This document shows, piece after piece, positions 34,031 through 43,027 of a DNA stretch of 64,000 bases. Below the pieces are notes generated by a model, which was not told the DNA's origin, ran no database searches, and saw only the letters and a list, made by a program, of their open reading frames with translations. The position numbers and the translations under genes are program-made. Within the stretch, counting starts at the first letter, position 1; each line of letters begins with the position of its first letter. The stretch lies in NCBI GenBank assembly GCA_963825505.1, contig CAWGTL010000018.1:124001-188000 (forward strand), written 5' to 3'. Source of the DNA: JBBQSN01 sp963825505. Lineage in GTDB: Bacteria > Actinomycetota > Actinomycetes > Actinomycetales > CAWJMD01.

Positions 34031-37000
34031 ATGTTCTCGAAGGTGCTGGTGGCCAACCGCGGCGAGATCGCCGTCCGCGCCTTCCGCGCGGCCGTGGAGC
34101 TCGGCGCGCGCACGGTAGCGGTGTTCCCGTACGAGGACCGCAACGCGGTGCACCGGATCAAGGCCGACGAGTCGTACCTGATCGGCGAGCGGGGCCACCC
34201 GGTGCGCGCGTACCTCGACGTGGACGAGATCGTCCGGGTGGCGCGCGAGTGCGGGGCCGACGCCGTCTACCCCGGCTACGGCTTCCTGTCCGAGAACCCG
34301 AAGCTGGCCGAGGCGTGCGAGGCGGCCGGGATCGCGTTCGTCGGCCCTCCGCCCGCGGTGCTCAGCCTGGCCGGCAACAAGGTCAAGGCGCTGGCGGCGG
34401 CGCGCGAGGCCGGCATCCCCGTCCTGCGGTCGTCGGCGCCCTCCTCGGACGTCGAGGAGCTGCTCGGGGCCGCCGAGGACGTCGGCTTCCCGATCTTCGT
34501 CAAGGCCGTCGCCGGTGGCGGCGGGCGCGGCATGCGTCGGGTCGAGCGGCCCGACGGTCTCAAGGAGGCGCTCGAGACCGCCATGCGCGAGGCGGAGGGC
34601 GCGTTCGGCGACCCGACGGTCTTCCTCGAGCAGGCCGTCGCCCGGCCGCGCCACATCGAGGTGCAGGTGCTCGCCGACGCCACGGGGGAGACCCTGCACC
34701 TGTTCGAGCGCGACTGCTCGGTGCAGCGGCGCCACCAGAAGGTCGTGGAGATCGCTCCGGCGCCGAACCTGGACCCGCACCTGCGCGATGCGCTGTGCCG
34801 CGACGCCGTCGCGTTCGCCCGGGCGCTCGGCTACGTCAACGCCGGCACGGTCGAGTTCCTGGTCGAGACCGCGGGGGAACGGGCGGGCCAGCACGTCTTC
34901 ATCGAGATGAACCCGCGGATCCAGGTGGAGCACACCGTGACCGAGGAGGTCACCGACGTCGACCTGGTGGCCGCGCAGCTGCGGATCGCCTCGGGCGAGT
35001 CGCTCGCCGACCTCGGGCTGTCGCAGGACGTGATCCGGGTGAACGGCGCCGCGCTCCAGTGCCGCATCACCACCGAGGACCCCTCCAACGGCTTCCGTCC
35101 GGACACCGGTCAGATCACCGCCTACCGCTCGGCCGGTGGCGCCGGCGTGCGGCTGGACGGCGGCACCGCGGCCACCGGCGCGGAGATCGGCGCCCACTTC
35201 GACTCGATGCTGGTGAAGCTCACCTGCCGCGGCCGCGACTTCCCGACGGCCGTGCGCCGTGCGGCGCGTGCCCTGGCGGAGTTCCGCATCCGCGGAGTGC
35301 ACACGAACATCCCCTTCCTGCAGGCGGTGCTGGCCGAGGACGCCTTCGCGGCAGGCGATCTCGCCACGTCCTTCATCGACGAGCGACCGCACCTGCTGGC
35401 CGCCCGGGTGGGCGCCGACCGCGGGACCAAGATGCTGCGGTGGCTGGCCGACGTGACGGTGAACAAGCCGCACGGCGAGCTGACCGTGCACGTCGACCCC
35501 GCCGAGAAGCTCCCGGCCTCCGACCTGTCGGCGCGGCCTCCCGACGGCACCCGGCAGCAGCTGATCGGGCTGGGGCCCCAGGGTTTCGCCGACGCGCTGC
35601 GCGCCCAGACGGCCGTTGCGGTCACCGACACCACGTTCCGCGACGCGCACCAGTCGCTGCTCGCCACCCGCGTGCGCACCCGCGACCTGCTGGCTGCAGG
35701 CCCCACGGTGGCGCGGCTGACGCCGCAGCTGTGGAGCGTGGAGTGCTGGGGCGGCGCCACCTACGACGTCACCCTCCGCTTCCTCGGCGAGGACCCCTGG
35801 GACCGGCTGGCGCGGCTGCGCGAGGCGATGCCGAACCTCGCGCTGCAGATGCTGCTGCGTGGTCGCAACACGGTGGGCTACACCCCGTACCCCACCGAGG
35901 TGACGCAGGCCTTCGTGGCCGAGGCGGCCGCCACCGGCATCGACGTGTTCCGCATCTTCGACGCGCTGAACGACGTCGAGCAGATGCGTCCCGCGGTCGA
36001 GGCCGTGCTCGAGACCGGGACGACGGTCGCCGAGGTGGCGCTGTGCTACACGGGCAACCTGGCCGACCCCGGCGAGGACCTCTACACCCTCGACTACTAC
36101 CTGCGGCTGGCCGACCAGATCGTCGGCACCGGCGCGCACGTGCTGGCGATCAAGGACATGGCCGGTCTGCTGCGCCCGCAGGCGGCGCGCACCCTCGTCA
36201 CGGCCCTGCGCGAGCGGTTCGACCTGCCGGTGCACCTGCACACCCACGACACCGCGGGGGGCCAGCTCGCGACGCTGCTCGCCGCCGTCGACGCCGGTGT
36301 CGACGCCGTCGACGTGGCCAGCGCCTCGATGGCCGGCACCACCTCGCAGCCGCCGGCCTCGGCGCTCGTCGCGGCCCTCGCGCACACCGAGCGCGACACC
36401 GGCCTGTCACTGCGCGCCGTGATGGACCTCGAGCCCTACTGGGAGGCCGTGCGTCGCGTGTACGCGCCGTTCGAGTCGGGCCTCACGGCCCCCACCGGGC
36501 GCGTGTACGACCACGAGATCCCCGGCGGGCAGCTGTCGAACCTGCGCCAGCAGGCCATCGCGCTGGGGCTCGGGGAGAAGTTCGAGCAGATCGAGGGCAC
36601 GTACGCCGCGGCCGACCGGATCCTCGGTCGGCTGGTGAAGGTGACGCCGTCGTCGAAGGTCGTCGGCGACCTCGCCCTGCACCTGGTGGCCGTCGGCGCC
36701 GACCCGGACGAGTTCGCCGAGAACCCGAAGGACTTCGACATCCCCGACTCGGTGATCGGCTTCCTCGGCGGCGAGCTGGGCGACCCGCCCGGCGGGTGGC
36801 CGGAGCCGTTCCGCACCAAGGCGCTGGCCGGCCGGACGGTGCGCCCCCGCGTCGAGGAGGTGCCCGAGCAGGAGCGCGCCGCCCTCGGCGAGAGCGGTCC
36901 GGTCCGACGTGAGGCGCTGAACCGCCTGCTGTTCCCCGGCCCGACGGCCGAGCTGGAGAAGGTGCGCGACCAGTACGGCGACGTCTCGGTCATCGACACC

Positions 37001-37435
37001 CGCGACTACCTCTACGGGTTGCAGCAGGGTGAGGAGCACGTCGTCGACCTCGGCAAGGGCGTCAAGCTGATCGTCGGCGTCGAGGCCATCGGCGACGCCG
37101 ACGAGCGCGGCATGCGGTCGGTCCTGTGCACCCTCAACGGCCAGCTCCGCCCGGTGCAGGTGCGCGACCGCTCGGTCGACGTCGACGTCAAGGCGGTCGA
37201 GAAGGCCGACCCGGCCACGCCCGGGCAGGTGGCGGCGCCGTTCGCCGGGGTCGTGTCGGTGCAGGTGGCCGAGGGCGACACGGTGGAGGCCGGCCAGACG
37301 GTGGCGACCATCGAGGCGATGAAGATGGAGGCGTCGATCACCACCCCGGTCGCGGGGACGGTGGCGCGCCTCGCGCTGGGTTCGGTGCAGCAGGTCGAGG
37401 GCGGCGACCTGGTGCTGGTCGTCGAGCAGGGCTAG
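34031..37435 (+). CDS. pyc: Pyruvate carboxylase
   Basis: A 1134-residue biotin enzyme converting pyruvate to oxaloacetate. Domains in order: biotin carboxylase (about 1-450; GYGFLSENPKLAEAC, KAVAGGGGRGMR ATP-grasp loop, FIEMNPRIQVEHTVTEEVT), carboxyltransferase (about 530-800; DTTFRDAHQSLLATRVRT and HLHTHDTAGG metal-site motif), tetramerisation domain, and biotinyl domain (about 1060-1134; IEAMKMEASIT, biotinylated Lys). Full length for the alpha4 type. Leaderless -10 box sets the ATG. The PPOX gene follows 10 bp downstream and may be co-transcribed. Confidence 0.97.
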   Translation: MFSKVLVANRGEIAVRAFRAAVELGARTVAVFPYEDRNAVHRIKADESYLIGERGHPVRAYLDVDEIVRVARECGADAVYPGYGFLSENPKLAEACEAAGIAFVGPPPAVLSLAGNKVKALAAAREAGIPVLRSSAPSSDVEELLGAAEDVGFPIFVKAVAGGGGRGMRRVERPDGLKEALETAMREAEGAFGDPTVFLEQAVARPRHIEVQVLADATGETLHLFERDCSVQRRHQKVVEIAPAPNLDPHLRDALCRDAVAFARALGYVNAGTVEFLVETAGERAGQHVFIEMNPRIQVEHTVTEEVTDVDLVAAQLRIASGESLADLGLSQDVIRVNGAALQCRITTEDPSNGFRPDTGQITAYRSAGGAGVRLDGGTAATGAEIGAHFDSMLVKLTCRGRDFPTAVRRAARALAEFRIRGVHTNIPFLQAVLAEDAFAAGDLATSFIDERPHLLAARVGADRGTKMLRWLADVTVNKPHGELTVHVDPAEKLPASDLSARPPDGTRQQLIGLGPQGFADALRAQTAVAVTDTTFRDAHQSLLATRVRTRDLLAAGPTVARLTPQLWSVECWGGATYDVTLRFLGEDPWDRLARLREAMPNLALQMLLRGRNTVGYTPYPTEVTQAFVAEAAATGIDVFRIFDALNDVEQMRPAVEAVLETGTTVAEVALCYTGNLADPGEDLYTLDYYLRLADQIVGTGAHVLAIKDMAGLLRPQAARTLVTALRERFDLPVHLHTHDTAGGQLATLLAAVDAGVDAVDVASASMAGTTSQPPASALVAALAHTERDTGLSLRAVMDLEPYWEAVRRVYAPFESGLTAPTGRVYDHEIPGGQLSNLRQQAIALGLGEKFEQIEGTYAAADRILGRLVKVTPSSKVVGDLALHLVAVGADPDEFAENPKDFDIPDSVIGFLGGELGDPPGGWPEPFRTKALAGRTVRPRVEEVPEQERAALGESGPVRREALNRLLFPGPTAELEKVRDQYGDVSVIDTRDYLYGLQQGEEHVVDLGKGVKLIVGVEAIGDADERGMRSVLCTLNGQLRPVQVRDRSVDVDVKAVEKADPATPGQVAAPFAGVVSVQVAEGDTVEAGQTVATIEAMKMEASITTPVAGTVARLALGSVQQVEGGDLVLVVEQG

Positions 37436-37445
37436 GAGAGGCGCG

Positions 37446-38018
37446 ATGAGCAAGGTCTACGACGGCATCGACGACCGGCTGCGCGAGTGGCTGATCGACC
37501 AGCCGATGTTCGTCGTGGCCACGGCGCCCTCCGAGGGCGGCCACGTGAACGCGTCCCCGAAGGGGATGGCCGGAACGTTCGCCGTGATCGACCGCTCCAC
37601 GGTCGCGTACCTCGACTACACGGGCAGCGGCGCAGAGACGATCGCGCACCTGCGCGACAACGGCCGGATCACGTTGATGTTCAACGCGTTCCAGGGTCCG
37701 CCCAAGATCGTCCGGCTGCAGGGCACCGGTCGGGTGGTCCCGGTGCACGACCCGGAGTTCGACGAGCTGCGTCCGCTGTTCCCCAAGGAGCGCGAGCGCG
37801 GTCAGCGCGCCGTGGTCGTGGTCACCTGCGACCGCGTGGCGGACTCGTGCGGCTGGTCGGTGCCGCTGATGGAGCACGTGGCCGACCGCGACCTGCTCGA
37901 CCTGCACCAGCAGCGGCGCGACGACGACTACTACGAGCGCTACTGGGCGGAGAGGAACACCACCTCGATCGACGGGCTCCCGGCGCTCGACCTCAGCCCG
38001 GCAGCACCTCCGGTGTGA
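37446..38018 (+). CDS. Pyridoxamine 5'-phosphate oxidase family protein
   Basis: A 190-residue split-barrel FMN-type protein of the PPOX group (COG3576-like). MFVVATAPSEGGHVNASPKG (about residues 21-40), VAYLDYTGSGAETIAHLRDN (about 56-75) and CGWSVPLMEH are family features. AGGAGAG precedes ATG 37446. It begins 10 bp after pyc. Its last 26 bases overlap the 3' end of the convergent phosphatase gene. Substrate unknown. Confidence 0.82.
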   Translation: MSKVYDGIDDRLREWLIDQPMFVVATAPSEGGHVNASPKGMAGTFAVIDRSTVAYLDYTGSGAETIAHLRDNGRITLMFNAFQGPPKIVRLQGTGRVVPVHDPEFDELRPLFPKERERGQRAVVVVTCDRVADSCGWSVPLMEHVADRDLLDLHQQRRDDDYYERYWAERNTTSIDGLPALDLSPAAPPV

Positions 38019-38616
38019 GGTTCCAGCGCTGGATCGTCGGCACGTCGTGCCTCACGTTGAGCTCGCAGACGGACCCGGCGTCGAGCTCGAGGTGCGCTCC
38101 GGTGGCCGGCGGCAGGCCGAGGTAGACCGTGGTCAGGATCCGGAGCAGGTGCCCGTGCGCCACCAGCGCCACGTCGCCCTGCTCGAGGGCCGGAGCGACC
38201 CGGTCGAGCACCCGCCGGCACCGGGCGGCCACCTCGTCCAGGGTCTCTCCGGGCGTCTGGCCCGGCACCACGCCGTCGCCGAAGACCGTCCAGGACGTAC
38301 CGGTGCGTTCGCGGACCTCGGGTGTCGTGAGGCCCTCGTAGCCGCCGTAGTCCCACTCGTGCAGGTCGTCGTCGACACCCGTGACCGCGAGCCCGGCCAG
38401 CTCGGCCGTGCGGCGTGCGCGCTGCAGCGGACTGGCCAGCACCGCCGCGAACCGTCGCCCCTCCAGCAGCCGGGCGATGCCGGCGCCCTGCCGCTCGCCG
38501 ACCTCGTCGAGCGGCACGTCGGTGAGTCCGGTGTGCCGACCGGTGTGGGCCCACTCGGTGCGCCCGTGCCGCACCAGCACCAGGTCGAAGGGGCCGGGGG
38601 AGGGCGAGTCGCTCAT
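37993..38616 (-). CDS. Histidine phosphatase (phosphoglycerate-mutase-like)
   Basis: A 207-residue branch of the histidine phosphatase superfamily. The catalytic RHG motif is LVLVRHGRTEWAHTGRHTG (His about residue 17). Second His is in ALVAHGHLLRILT (about 160), and the acid/base Glu in HEWDYGGYEGL. Substrates in this group range from sugar phosphates to alpha-ribazole phosphate. ATG 38616 follows a TACGGT -10 box by seven bases. That box overlaps the -10 of the divergent membrane-protein operon. Confidence 0.85.
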   Translation of the reverse strand: MSDSPSPGPFDLVLVRHGRTEWAHTGRHTGLTDVPLDEVGERQGAGIARLLEGRRFAAVLASPLQRARRTAELAGLAVTGVDDDLHEWDYGGYEGLTTPEVRERTGTSWTVFGDGVVPGQTPGETLDEVAARCRRVLDRVAPALEQGDVALVAHGHLLRILTTVYLGLPPATGAHLELDAGSVCELNVRHDVPTIQRWNLTPEVLPG

Positions 38617-38623
38617 GAGGCCA

Positions 38624-38633
38624 ACCGTAGACT
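38624..38633. promoter_or_regulatory. Interlocked divergent -10 boxes
   Basis: The minus-strand -10 box TACGGT (38629-38624) serves the phosphatase at 38616. The plus-strand -10 box TAGACT (38628-38633) serves the membrane protein at 38641. They share two base pairs, and each ends exactly seven bases before its start codon. Only 24 bp separates the two start codons. Confidence 0.55.
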
Positions 38634-38640
38634 CGCCGCC

Positions 38641-39003
38641 GTGCTGATCCCCGTCGCCGCCGCGCTCTGCCTGGGCGCCGGCGGGCTGGCGGTGTGGTCG
38701 CTCGTCAACGCGGTGCGCGGCGTGCGCCCGAGCAAGGCCCAGCTGGTCGCGGCCGCGGTGCTCGCGGGGGCTCTGCTGCTGCAGACCGTGCTCGGTCTGG
38801 TCCTGCTGGCCACGACGGACCGCGACGTCGACGTCGTGACGTTCGTCGGCTACCACCTGACCGCGCTGGCGGTGCTCGTGCTCGGTGTCGGGTGGGGCAT
38901 CGCCGACCGGAGCCGTTGGGGCAACGGGGTGTTCGCGATCGCGGCCGCCACGCAGATCGTCCTCGTCCTGCGCCTGGTGCAGATCTGGGACGGACGTGGC
39001 TGA
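38641..39003 (+). CDS. Small four-helix membrane protein
   Basis: A 120-residue integral membrane protein with four hydrophobic segments (about 3-22, 34-57, 66-86, 93-112) and short polar loops. No motif suggests a function. GTG 38641 is fixed by the -10 box seven bases upstream. The next gene overlaps its end, so the two are probably partners. Position before a carboxylate-amine ligase gene is noted without functional inference. Confidence 0.75.
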   Translation: MLIPVAAALCLGAGGLAVWSLVNAVRGVRPSKAQLVAAAVLAGALLLQTVLGLVLLATTDRDVDVVTFVGYHLTALAVLVLGVGWGIADRSRWGNGVFAIAAATQIVLVLRLVQIWDGRG

Positions 39004-39436
39004 CCCGCGCAGCACCCGGCACGGCCCCGGGCGCCTGCTCGTGGCCGTCTACGCCGTGTTCGCGATCTCCTCGACCGCCCGAGCCGGCTACCAGGTGGCC
39101 ACCAAGCTCGCCGAGGCCCCGGCGGCGTACCTGCTCTCGGCGCTGGCCGCGCTGGTCTACGTCGTGGCCACCGTCTCGCTGGCGCGTTCCACGCCCGGGT
39201 CGCGCCGGACCGCCTGGGCTGCTGTGCTGGTGGAGCTCGTCGGGGTGCTGGTCGTGGGTCTGCTCACCGTGGTGGACGCCGGCGACTTCCCGGACGAGAC
39301 GGTGTGGTCCGGGTTCGGGCGCGGGTACGGCTACGTCCCGCTCGTGCTCCCCGTGCTCGGCCTCGCCTGGTTGTGGTGGACCGGCCGCCGGCCGGTGCTC
39401 GGGGGCGAGCACGAGCACGAGGAGAGCACGACGTGA
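38996..39436 (+). CDS. Small membrane protein, possible partner of the preceding one
   Basis: A 146-residue integral membrane protein with about four hydrophobic segments (about 13-30, 42-60, 72-92, 112-130) and an acidic His/Glu C-terminal tail (EHEHEEST) that could bind metal. ADPRSTRHGPGRLLVAVYAVF begins the protein. GTG 38996 overlaps the upstream stop by eight bases. The end overlaps the ligase gene by four bases. Unknown function; the ISSTARAGYQ stretch occurs in many actinobacterial membrane proteins. Confidence 0.75.
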   Translation: MADPRSTRHGPGRLLVAVYAVFAISSTARAGYQVATKLAEAPAAYLLSALAALVYVVATVSLARSTPGSRRTAWAAVLVELVGVLVVGLLTVVDAGDFPDETVWSGFGRGYGYVPLVLPVLGLAWLWWTGRRPVLGGEHEHEESTT

Positions 39437-40545
39437 CGCGGACTGTCGGAGTCGAGGAGGAGCTGCTGCTCGTGGACCCCGCGACGGGGTCCGCGGTGGC
39501 GGTGGCGGCGGAGGCGATCGCGCGGGCGCGTCCGGCGCGGACGGAGCGTGAGGACGTCCCCGGCGGGGTCGTCGAGGAGGAGCTGCAGCAGGAGCAGATC
39601 GAGACCGACACCACCCCCTGCACCGAGCTGGGGAAGCTCGCGCACGAGGTGCGGGCCCAGCGCGAGGCCGCGGCGGAGGTGGCGTCCGGCGCCGGCGCGC
39701 GGGTCGCGGCGCTAGCGACCTCGCCGCTGCCGGTCGACCCCACGGTGACGGCGAGGTCGCGCTACGGGCAGATGGTGCGCGAGTTCGGCGCCACGGCGCG
39801 CGAGACGCTCTCCTGCGGCATGCACGTGCACGTCGAGATCGACTCTCCCGACGAGGGTGTCGGCGTCCTCGACCGGATCCGGCCGTGGCTGCCCGTGCTG
39901 CTGGCGCTCAGCGCCAACTCGCCCTACGCCGGCGGCCAGGACACCGACTACGCCTCGTTCCGCACGCAGGCGTGGTCGCGCTGGCCGTCGGCCGGGCCGA
40001 CCGGCACGTTCGGTTCGGTCGAGGGGTACCGCGCCACCATCGAGAGCATGCTCGCCACGGGCACGGTCCTGGACGAGGGGATGCTCTACTTCGACGCCCG
40101 GCTCGCCCGGGCCTACCCGACGGTCGAGGTGCGCGTCGCCGACGTGTGCCTGCGCGCCGACGACGCCGTCCTGCTCGCCGGCCTCACCCGGGCGCTGGTC
40201 GAGACCGCCGCGCGTGCGTGGCGGGACGGCGAGGCCGTACCCGACGTCCGCACCGAGGTGCTGCGGCTCGCCACCTGGCGCGCCAGCAGGTCGGGCACGG
40301 CGTCGTCGCTGGTGCACCCGCTCTCGGGCAGGCCGCACCCGGCCGACCTGGTCGTCGACGCGTTCGTCGACCACGTCCGCGACGCCCTGCGCGACGCCGG
40401 CGACCACGAGGCGGTCACCGAGATGCTGGCCACGCTGCGCGAGCGGGGGAGCGGGGCCGCCCGCCAGCGGGAGGTGTTCGGACGGGCCGGCAAGCTGTCC
40501 GACGTGGTGCTGGACGCCGCGGACGTCACCGTCGGGTCGACGTAG
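39433..40545 (+). CDS. Carboxylate-amine ligase, YbdK-type GCS2
   Basis: A 370-residue member of the YbdK/EgtA-like glutamate-cysteine ligase 2 family. TVGVEEELLLVDPATG (about residues 4-19) is the signature, and EEELQQEQIETDTTPC follows near 47-62. CGMHVHVEI near 130 and PTVEVRVADVCLRADDA near 228 are the other conserved strands. It forms a gamma-glutamyl amide with ATP; the amine partner is unknown. GTG 39433 overlaps the upstream membrane-protein stop. Length is usual for YbdK. Confidence 0.87.
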   Translation: MTRTVGVEEELLLVDPATGSAVAVAAEAIARARPARTEREDVPGGVVEEELQQEQIETDTTPCTELGKLAHEVRAQREAAAEVASGAGARVAALATSPLPVDPTVTARSRYGQMVREFGATARETLSCGMHVHVEIDSPDEGVGVLDRIRPWLPVLLALSANSPYAGGQDTDYASFRTQAWSRWPSAGPTGTFGSVEGYRATIESMLATGTVLDEGMLYFDARLARAYPTVEVRVADVCLRADDAVLLAGLTRALVETAARAWRDGEAVPDVRTEVLRLATWRASRSGTASSLVHPLSGRPHPADLVVDAFVDHVRDALRDAGDHEAVTEMLATLRERGSGAARQREVFGRAGKLSDVVLDAADVTVGST

Positions 40546-40576
40546 GAACGCTGTGCCGCACCGGGGACTGCCGCAC

Positions 40577-40582
40577 TAGGGT
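40577..40582 (+). promoter_or_regulatory. -10 box of the leaderless Sua5/YciO-type operon
   Basis: TAGGGT ends seven bases before ATG 40590; no ribosome-binding site is present. Confidence 0.5.
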
Positions 40583-40589
40583 CTGCGCC

Positions 40590-41210
40590 ATGGCGCGCTA
40601 CCTCGACGTCCATCCTGTCGATCCCCAGCCGCGGACGATCGCCCAGGCCGTGCAGATCATCCGCGACGGTGGTCTGATCGCGTACCCCACGGACTCGGTG
40701 TTCGCCCTCGGGTGCGCGCTGGGCAACCAGGAGGGTCGCGACCGGATCATCGCGATCCGCCGGCTCGACGACAAGCACCACTTCACCCTGATGTGCGCCG
40801 ACTTCGCGCAGATGGGCCAGCTGGTGCACATCGACAACTCGGTGTTCCGGGCGGTCAAGGCGGCCACGCCGGGGAGCTACACCTTCATCCTCCCGGCCAC
40901 GTCCGAGGTGCCGCGGCGGCTGATGCACCCGAAGAAGAAGACGGTCGGCGTGCGCATCCCGGACCACCCGGTGGTGCGCGCGCTGCTGGCCGCGCTGGGC
41001 GAGCCGCTGCTGTCGAGCACGCTGCTGCTCCCCGGCGAGGAGGAGCCGATGACGGACGGGTGGGCGATCAAGGAGGCCCTCGACCACCAGGTCGACGCCG
41101 TCATCGACTCGGGGGAGGCCGGCAGCGAGCCCACGACGGTCGTGGACTTCTCGAACGGCTACCCCGAGGTGGTGCGCGTGGGCGCCGGCGACCCGGACCG
41201 GTTCGAGTGA
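40590..41210 (+). CDS. L-threonylcarbamoyladenylate synthase family protein (YciO-like)
   Basis: A 206-residue Sua5/YciO/YrdC protein. YrdC-fold motifs are IRDGGLIAYPTDSVFALGCAL (read as 24-44, split across strand and loop) and AIRRLDDKHHFTLMCADF. HPKKKTVGVRIPDHPVVRALL is more like YciO than Sua5. YciO has been linked to threonylcarbamoyl-AMP chemistry, but whether this copy makes tRNA t6A is not shown. It begins a three-gene overlapping unit with a mutarotase and a PPOX protein. Confidence 0.85.
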   Translation: MARYLDVHPVDPQPRTIAQAVQIIRDGGLIAYPTDSVFALGCALGNQEGRDRIIAIRRLDDKHHFTLMCADFAQMGQLVHIDNSVFRAVKAATPGSYTFILPATSEVPRRLMHPKKKTVGVRIPDHPVVRALLAALGEPLLSSTLLLPGEEEPMTDGWAIKEALDHQVDAVIDSGEAGSEPTTVVDFSNGYPEVVRVGAGDPDRFE

Positions 41211-42094
41211 GCCGCGAGCTGCGTCGGACACCGACCGACGACGGGGACGTCGTGCAGGTCGTCGACGGCGACCTCGTGCTGGCCGAGGTGCGCCAGCGGG
41301 GCGCGCAGGTGACGCGGTGGCGTCCCGACGGCGGAGACGACGTCGTCTTCGCCGGCTCGCAGCACCAGGTGGCGTCCGACCGGGTCGCGCACGGCGGCGT
41401 CCCGGTCTGCTTCCCGTGGTTCGCGAACGGTCCTCGCGGCGACCGGAGGCCGACGCACGGTCCGGCACGTTCGGTGCCGTGGACCGAGCGGGGATCGCGC
41501 CTCGAGGACGGCGCCCTGGTGAGCCGGTGGTCGCTCGACGCCGCCGGCGTGCGCGACGCGGACGGCGGCGCCGGGTGGCCGGCGGGGCTGCGCGCGGAGC
41601 TCTCGGCCGAGCTCGGTCAGGACGCGATCACGATCTCGCTGACCGCCTCGAACGACGGCGACGAGCCGGTGACCGTCGAGGTCGCACTGCATTCCTACCT
41701 GCGTGTGGGTGACGTCGGCCGGGTGCGCCTGGTCGGGCTGGACGGCGCCGAGTTCCTCGACAAGGTGGCCTCGGCCGCCCAAGGCGTCCCGGTCCGCGCC
41801 GTGCAGGAGGGCGACGTCGTCGTGGACGGCGAGGTCGACCGCGTCTACTCCTCGCACGAGGTCGTCGAGGTGCACGACCCGGTGCTCGACCGCGTCGTGC
41901 GGGTCGCCAAGGAGGGCTCCGGCACGACGGTGGTCTGGAACCCGTGGCAGGAGAAGGGGTCCGCGCTGGTCGATCTCGCCGAGGGGGAGTGGCGCGAGTA
42001 CGTGTGCGTCGAGACGGCGGCCGCGGGTGACCGCGCGATCGAGCTCGAGCCGGGTGCGAGCCACACCGTCGTGCAACGGGTGTCGGTGCGATGA
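41207..42094 (+). CDS. D-hexose-6-phosphate mutarotase / aldose 1-epimerase family
   Basis: A 295-residue YeaD-like mutarotase that interconverts sugar anomers. GGVPVCFPWFANGPRGDRR (about residues 63-81) is the family signature. The catalytic His is seen in VEVALHSYLRVGDV (about 163) and the acidic base probably in DKVASAAQGVP or the later DPVLDRVVRV segment. Overlaps the YciO gene (GTGA) and the next PPOX gene (ATGA). Substrate presumably glucose-6-phosphate or a related hexose phosphate. Confidence 0.85.
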   Translation: MSRELRRTPTDDGDVVQVVDGDLVLAEVRQRGAQVTRWRPDGGDDVVFAGSQHQVASDRVAHGGVPVCFPWFANGPRGDRRPTHGPARSVPWTERGSRLEDGALVSRWSLDAAGVRDADGGAGWPAGLRAELSAELGQDAITISLTASNDGDEPVTVEVALHSYLRVGDVGRVRLVGLDGAEFLDKVASAAQGVPVRAVQEGDVVVDGEVDRVYSSHEVVEVHDPVLDRVVRVAKEGSGTTVVWNPWQEKGSALVDLAEGEWREYVCVETAAAGDRAIELEPGASHTVVQRVSVR

Positions 42095-42561
42095 GCGCCC
42101 CCGGACCGCGGTCGGCGCAGCATCGGCTGCGGGACACCCTGCACCGCTTGCGTACCGACGTCGACGGCTGGGTCGCCACCGCCAGCCCTGACGGCGTCGC
42201 CTGCATGGTGCCGCTGTCGTTCCGGTGGGACGGCGCCACGTTCCTCCTCGGGACACCTGCCTCGTCGCCGACGGCTCGCAACGTCGTCGCCGGGAGCCGG
42301 GTCCGGATCGGCATCGGCGCGACGCGGGACGTGGTGCTCGTCGAGGGCACGGGGACGCGGGTCGAGCCGGACGACGACGATGCGCAGGCGTTCGCCGACC
42401 AAGCCGGCTTCGACCCGCGGCTGTCGGCCGGTTACGCCTTCCTGCGCATCACGCCCCATCTGGTGCAGGCCTGGCGCGAGGCCGACGAGCTGCGCGGGCG
42501 CGACCTGATGAAGGACGGCCGCTGGCTGGTGGAGCCGGACAGCGACCACACCCGCGGCTGA
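42091..42561 (+). CDS. Pyridoxamine 5'-phosphate oxidase-like protein
   Basis: A 156-residue split-barrel PPOX-fold protein. VDGWVATASPDGVACMVPLSF (about residues 24-44) is followed by FLLGTPASSPTARNVVAG and RIGIGATRDVVLVEGTGTRV, all typical of FMN-binding barrels. Overlaps the mutarotase gene by four bases, and converges on the VOC gene 7 bp away. Cofactor and substrate unknown; it is unlike the other two PPOX proteins in the window. Confidence 0.8.
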   Translation: MSAPGPRSAQHRLRDTLHRLRTDVDGWVATASPDGVACMVPLSFRWDGATFLLGTPASSPTARNVVAGSRVRIGIGATRDVVLVEGTGTRVEPDDDDAQAFADQAGFDPRLSAGYAFLRITPHLVQAWREADELRGRDLMKDGRWLVEPDSDHTRG

Positions 42562-42568
42562 GCGGCCC

Positions 42569-42952
42569 TCAGGCGACGCAGAACTCGTTGCCCTCCGGGT
42601 CGAGCATCACCACGTGGCCGAGCTCGCGGCCGTAGTGCTCGACCCGGACCCGGGTGGCGCCTGCGTCCACGAGCTCCGCGACCTTTGCCAGGACCAGCTC
42701 CTCGCGGCGCCCGGCCAGCTCGGGCCGGCCCTCGACCACCCGGACGTCGATGTGCACGCGGTTCTTGGCCGTCTTCGGCTCGGGCACGCGCAGGAACCCG
42801 ATCGCCGGACCGACGCCGTCCGGGTCGACGATCGAGGTGTTGTCCGGCTCGTCGAACCCCGGCTCGATCACGTAGCCGAGCGCGAGCGCCCAGAACCGTG
42901 CCAGCCGTGGGGGATCGGCCGCGTCACACCCCAACGTCCACCGTGTCGCCAT
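42569..42952 (-). CDS. VOC-family (glyoxalase-like) protein
   Basis: A 127-residue two-module VOC fold. The first module begins TLGCDAADPPRLARFWALAL; the second ends in the hallmark VMLDPEGNEFCVA. NRVHIDVRV near residue 64 supplies a metal ligand position. Such proteins in actinobacteria are often of unknown substrate. ATG 42952 follows TAGGCT by seven bases on the minus strand. Confidence 0.85.
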   Translation of the reverse strand: MATRWTLGCDAADPPRLARFWALALGYVIEPGFDEPDNTSIVDPDGVGPAIGFLRVPEPKTAKNRVHIDVRVVEGRPELAGRREELVLAKVAELVDAGATRVRVEHYGRELGHVVMLDPEGNEFCVA

Positions 42953-42959
42953 GACGGTG

Positions 42960-42965
42960 AGCCTA
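42960..42965 (-). promoter_or_regulatory. -10 box of the leaderless VOC promoter
   Basis: Minus-strand TAGGCT ends seven bases before ATG 42952. Confidence 0.5.
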
Positions 42966-43027
42966 GGTGTGTCGTCGCCGTGGACGAGGTCTCGACCGTT
43001 CGGACTGGTGCGCGACCACGCGAACCG

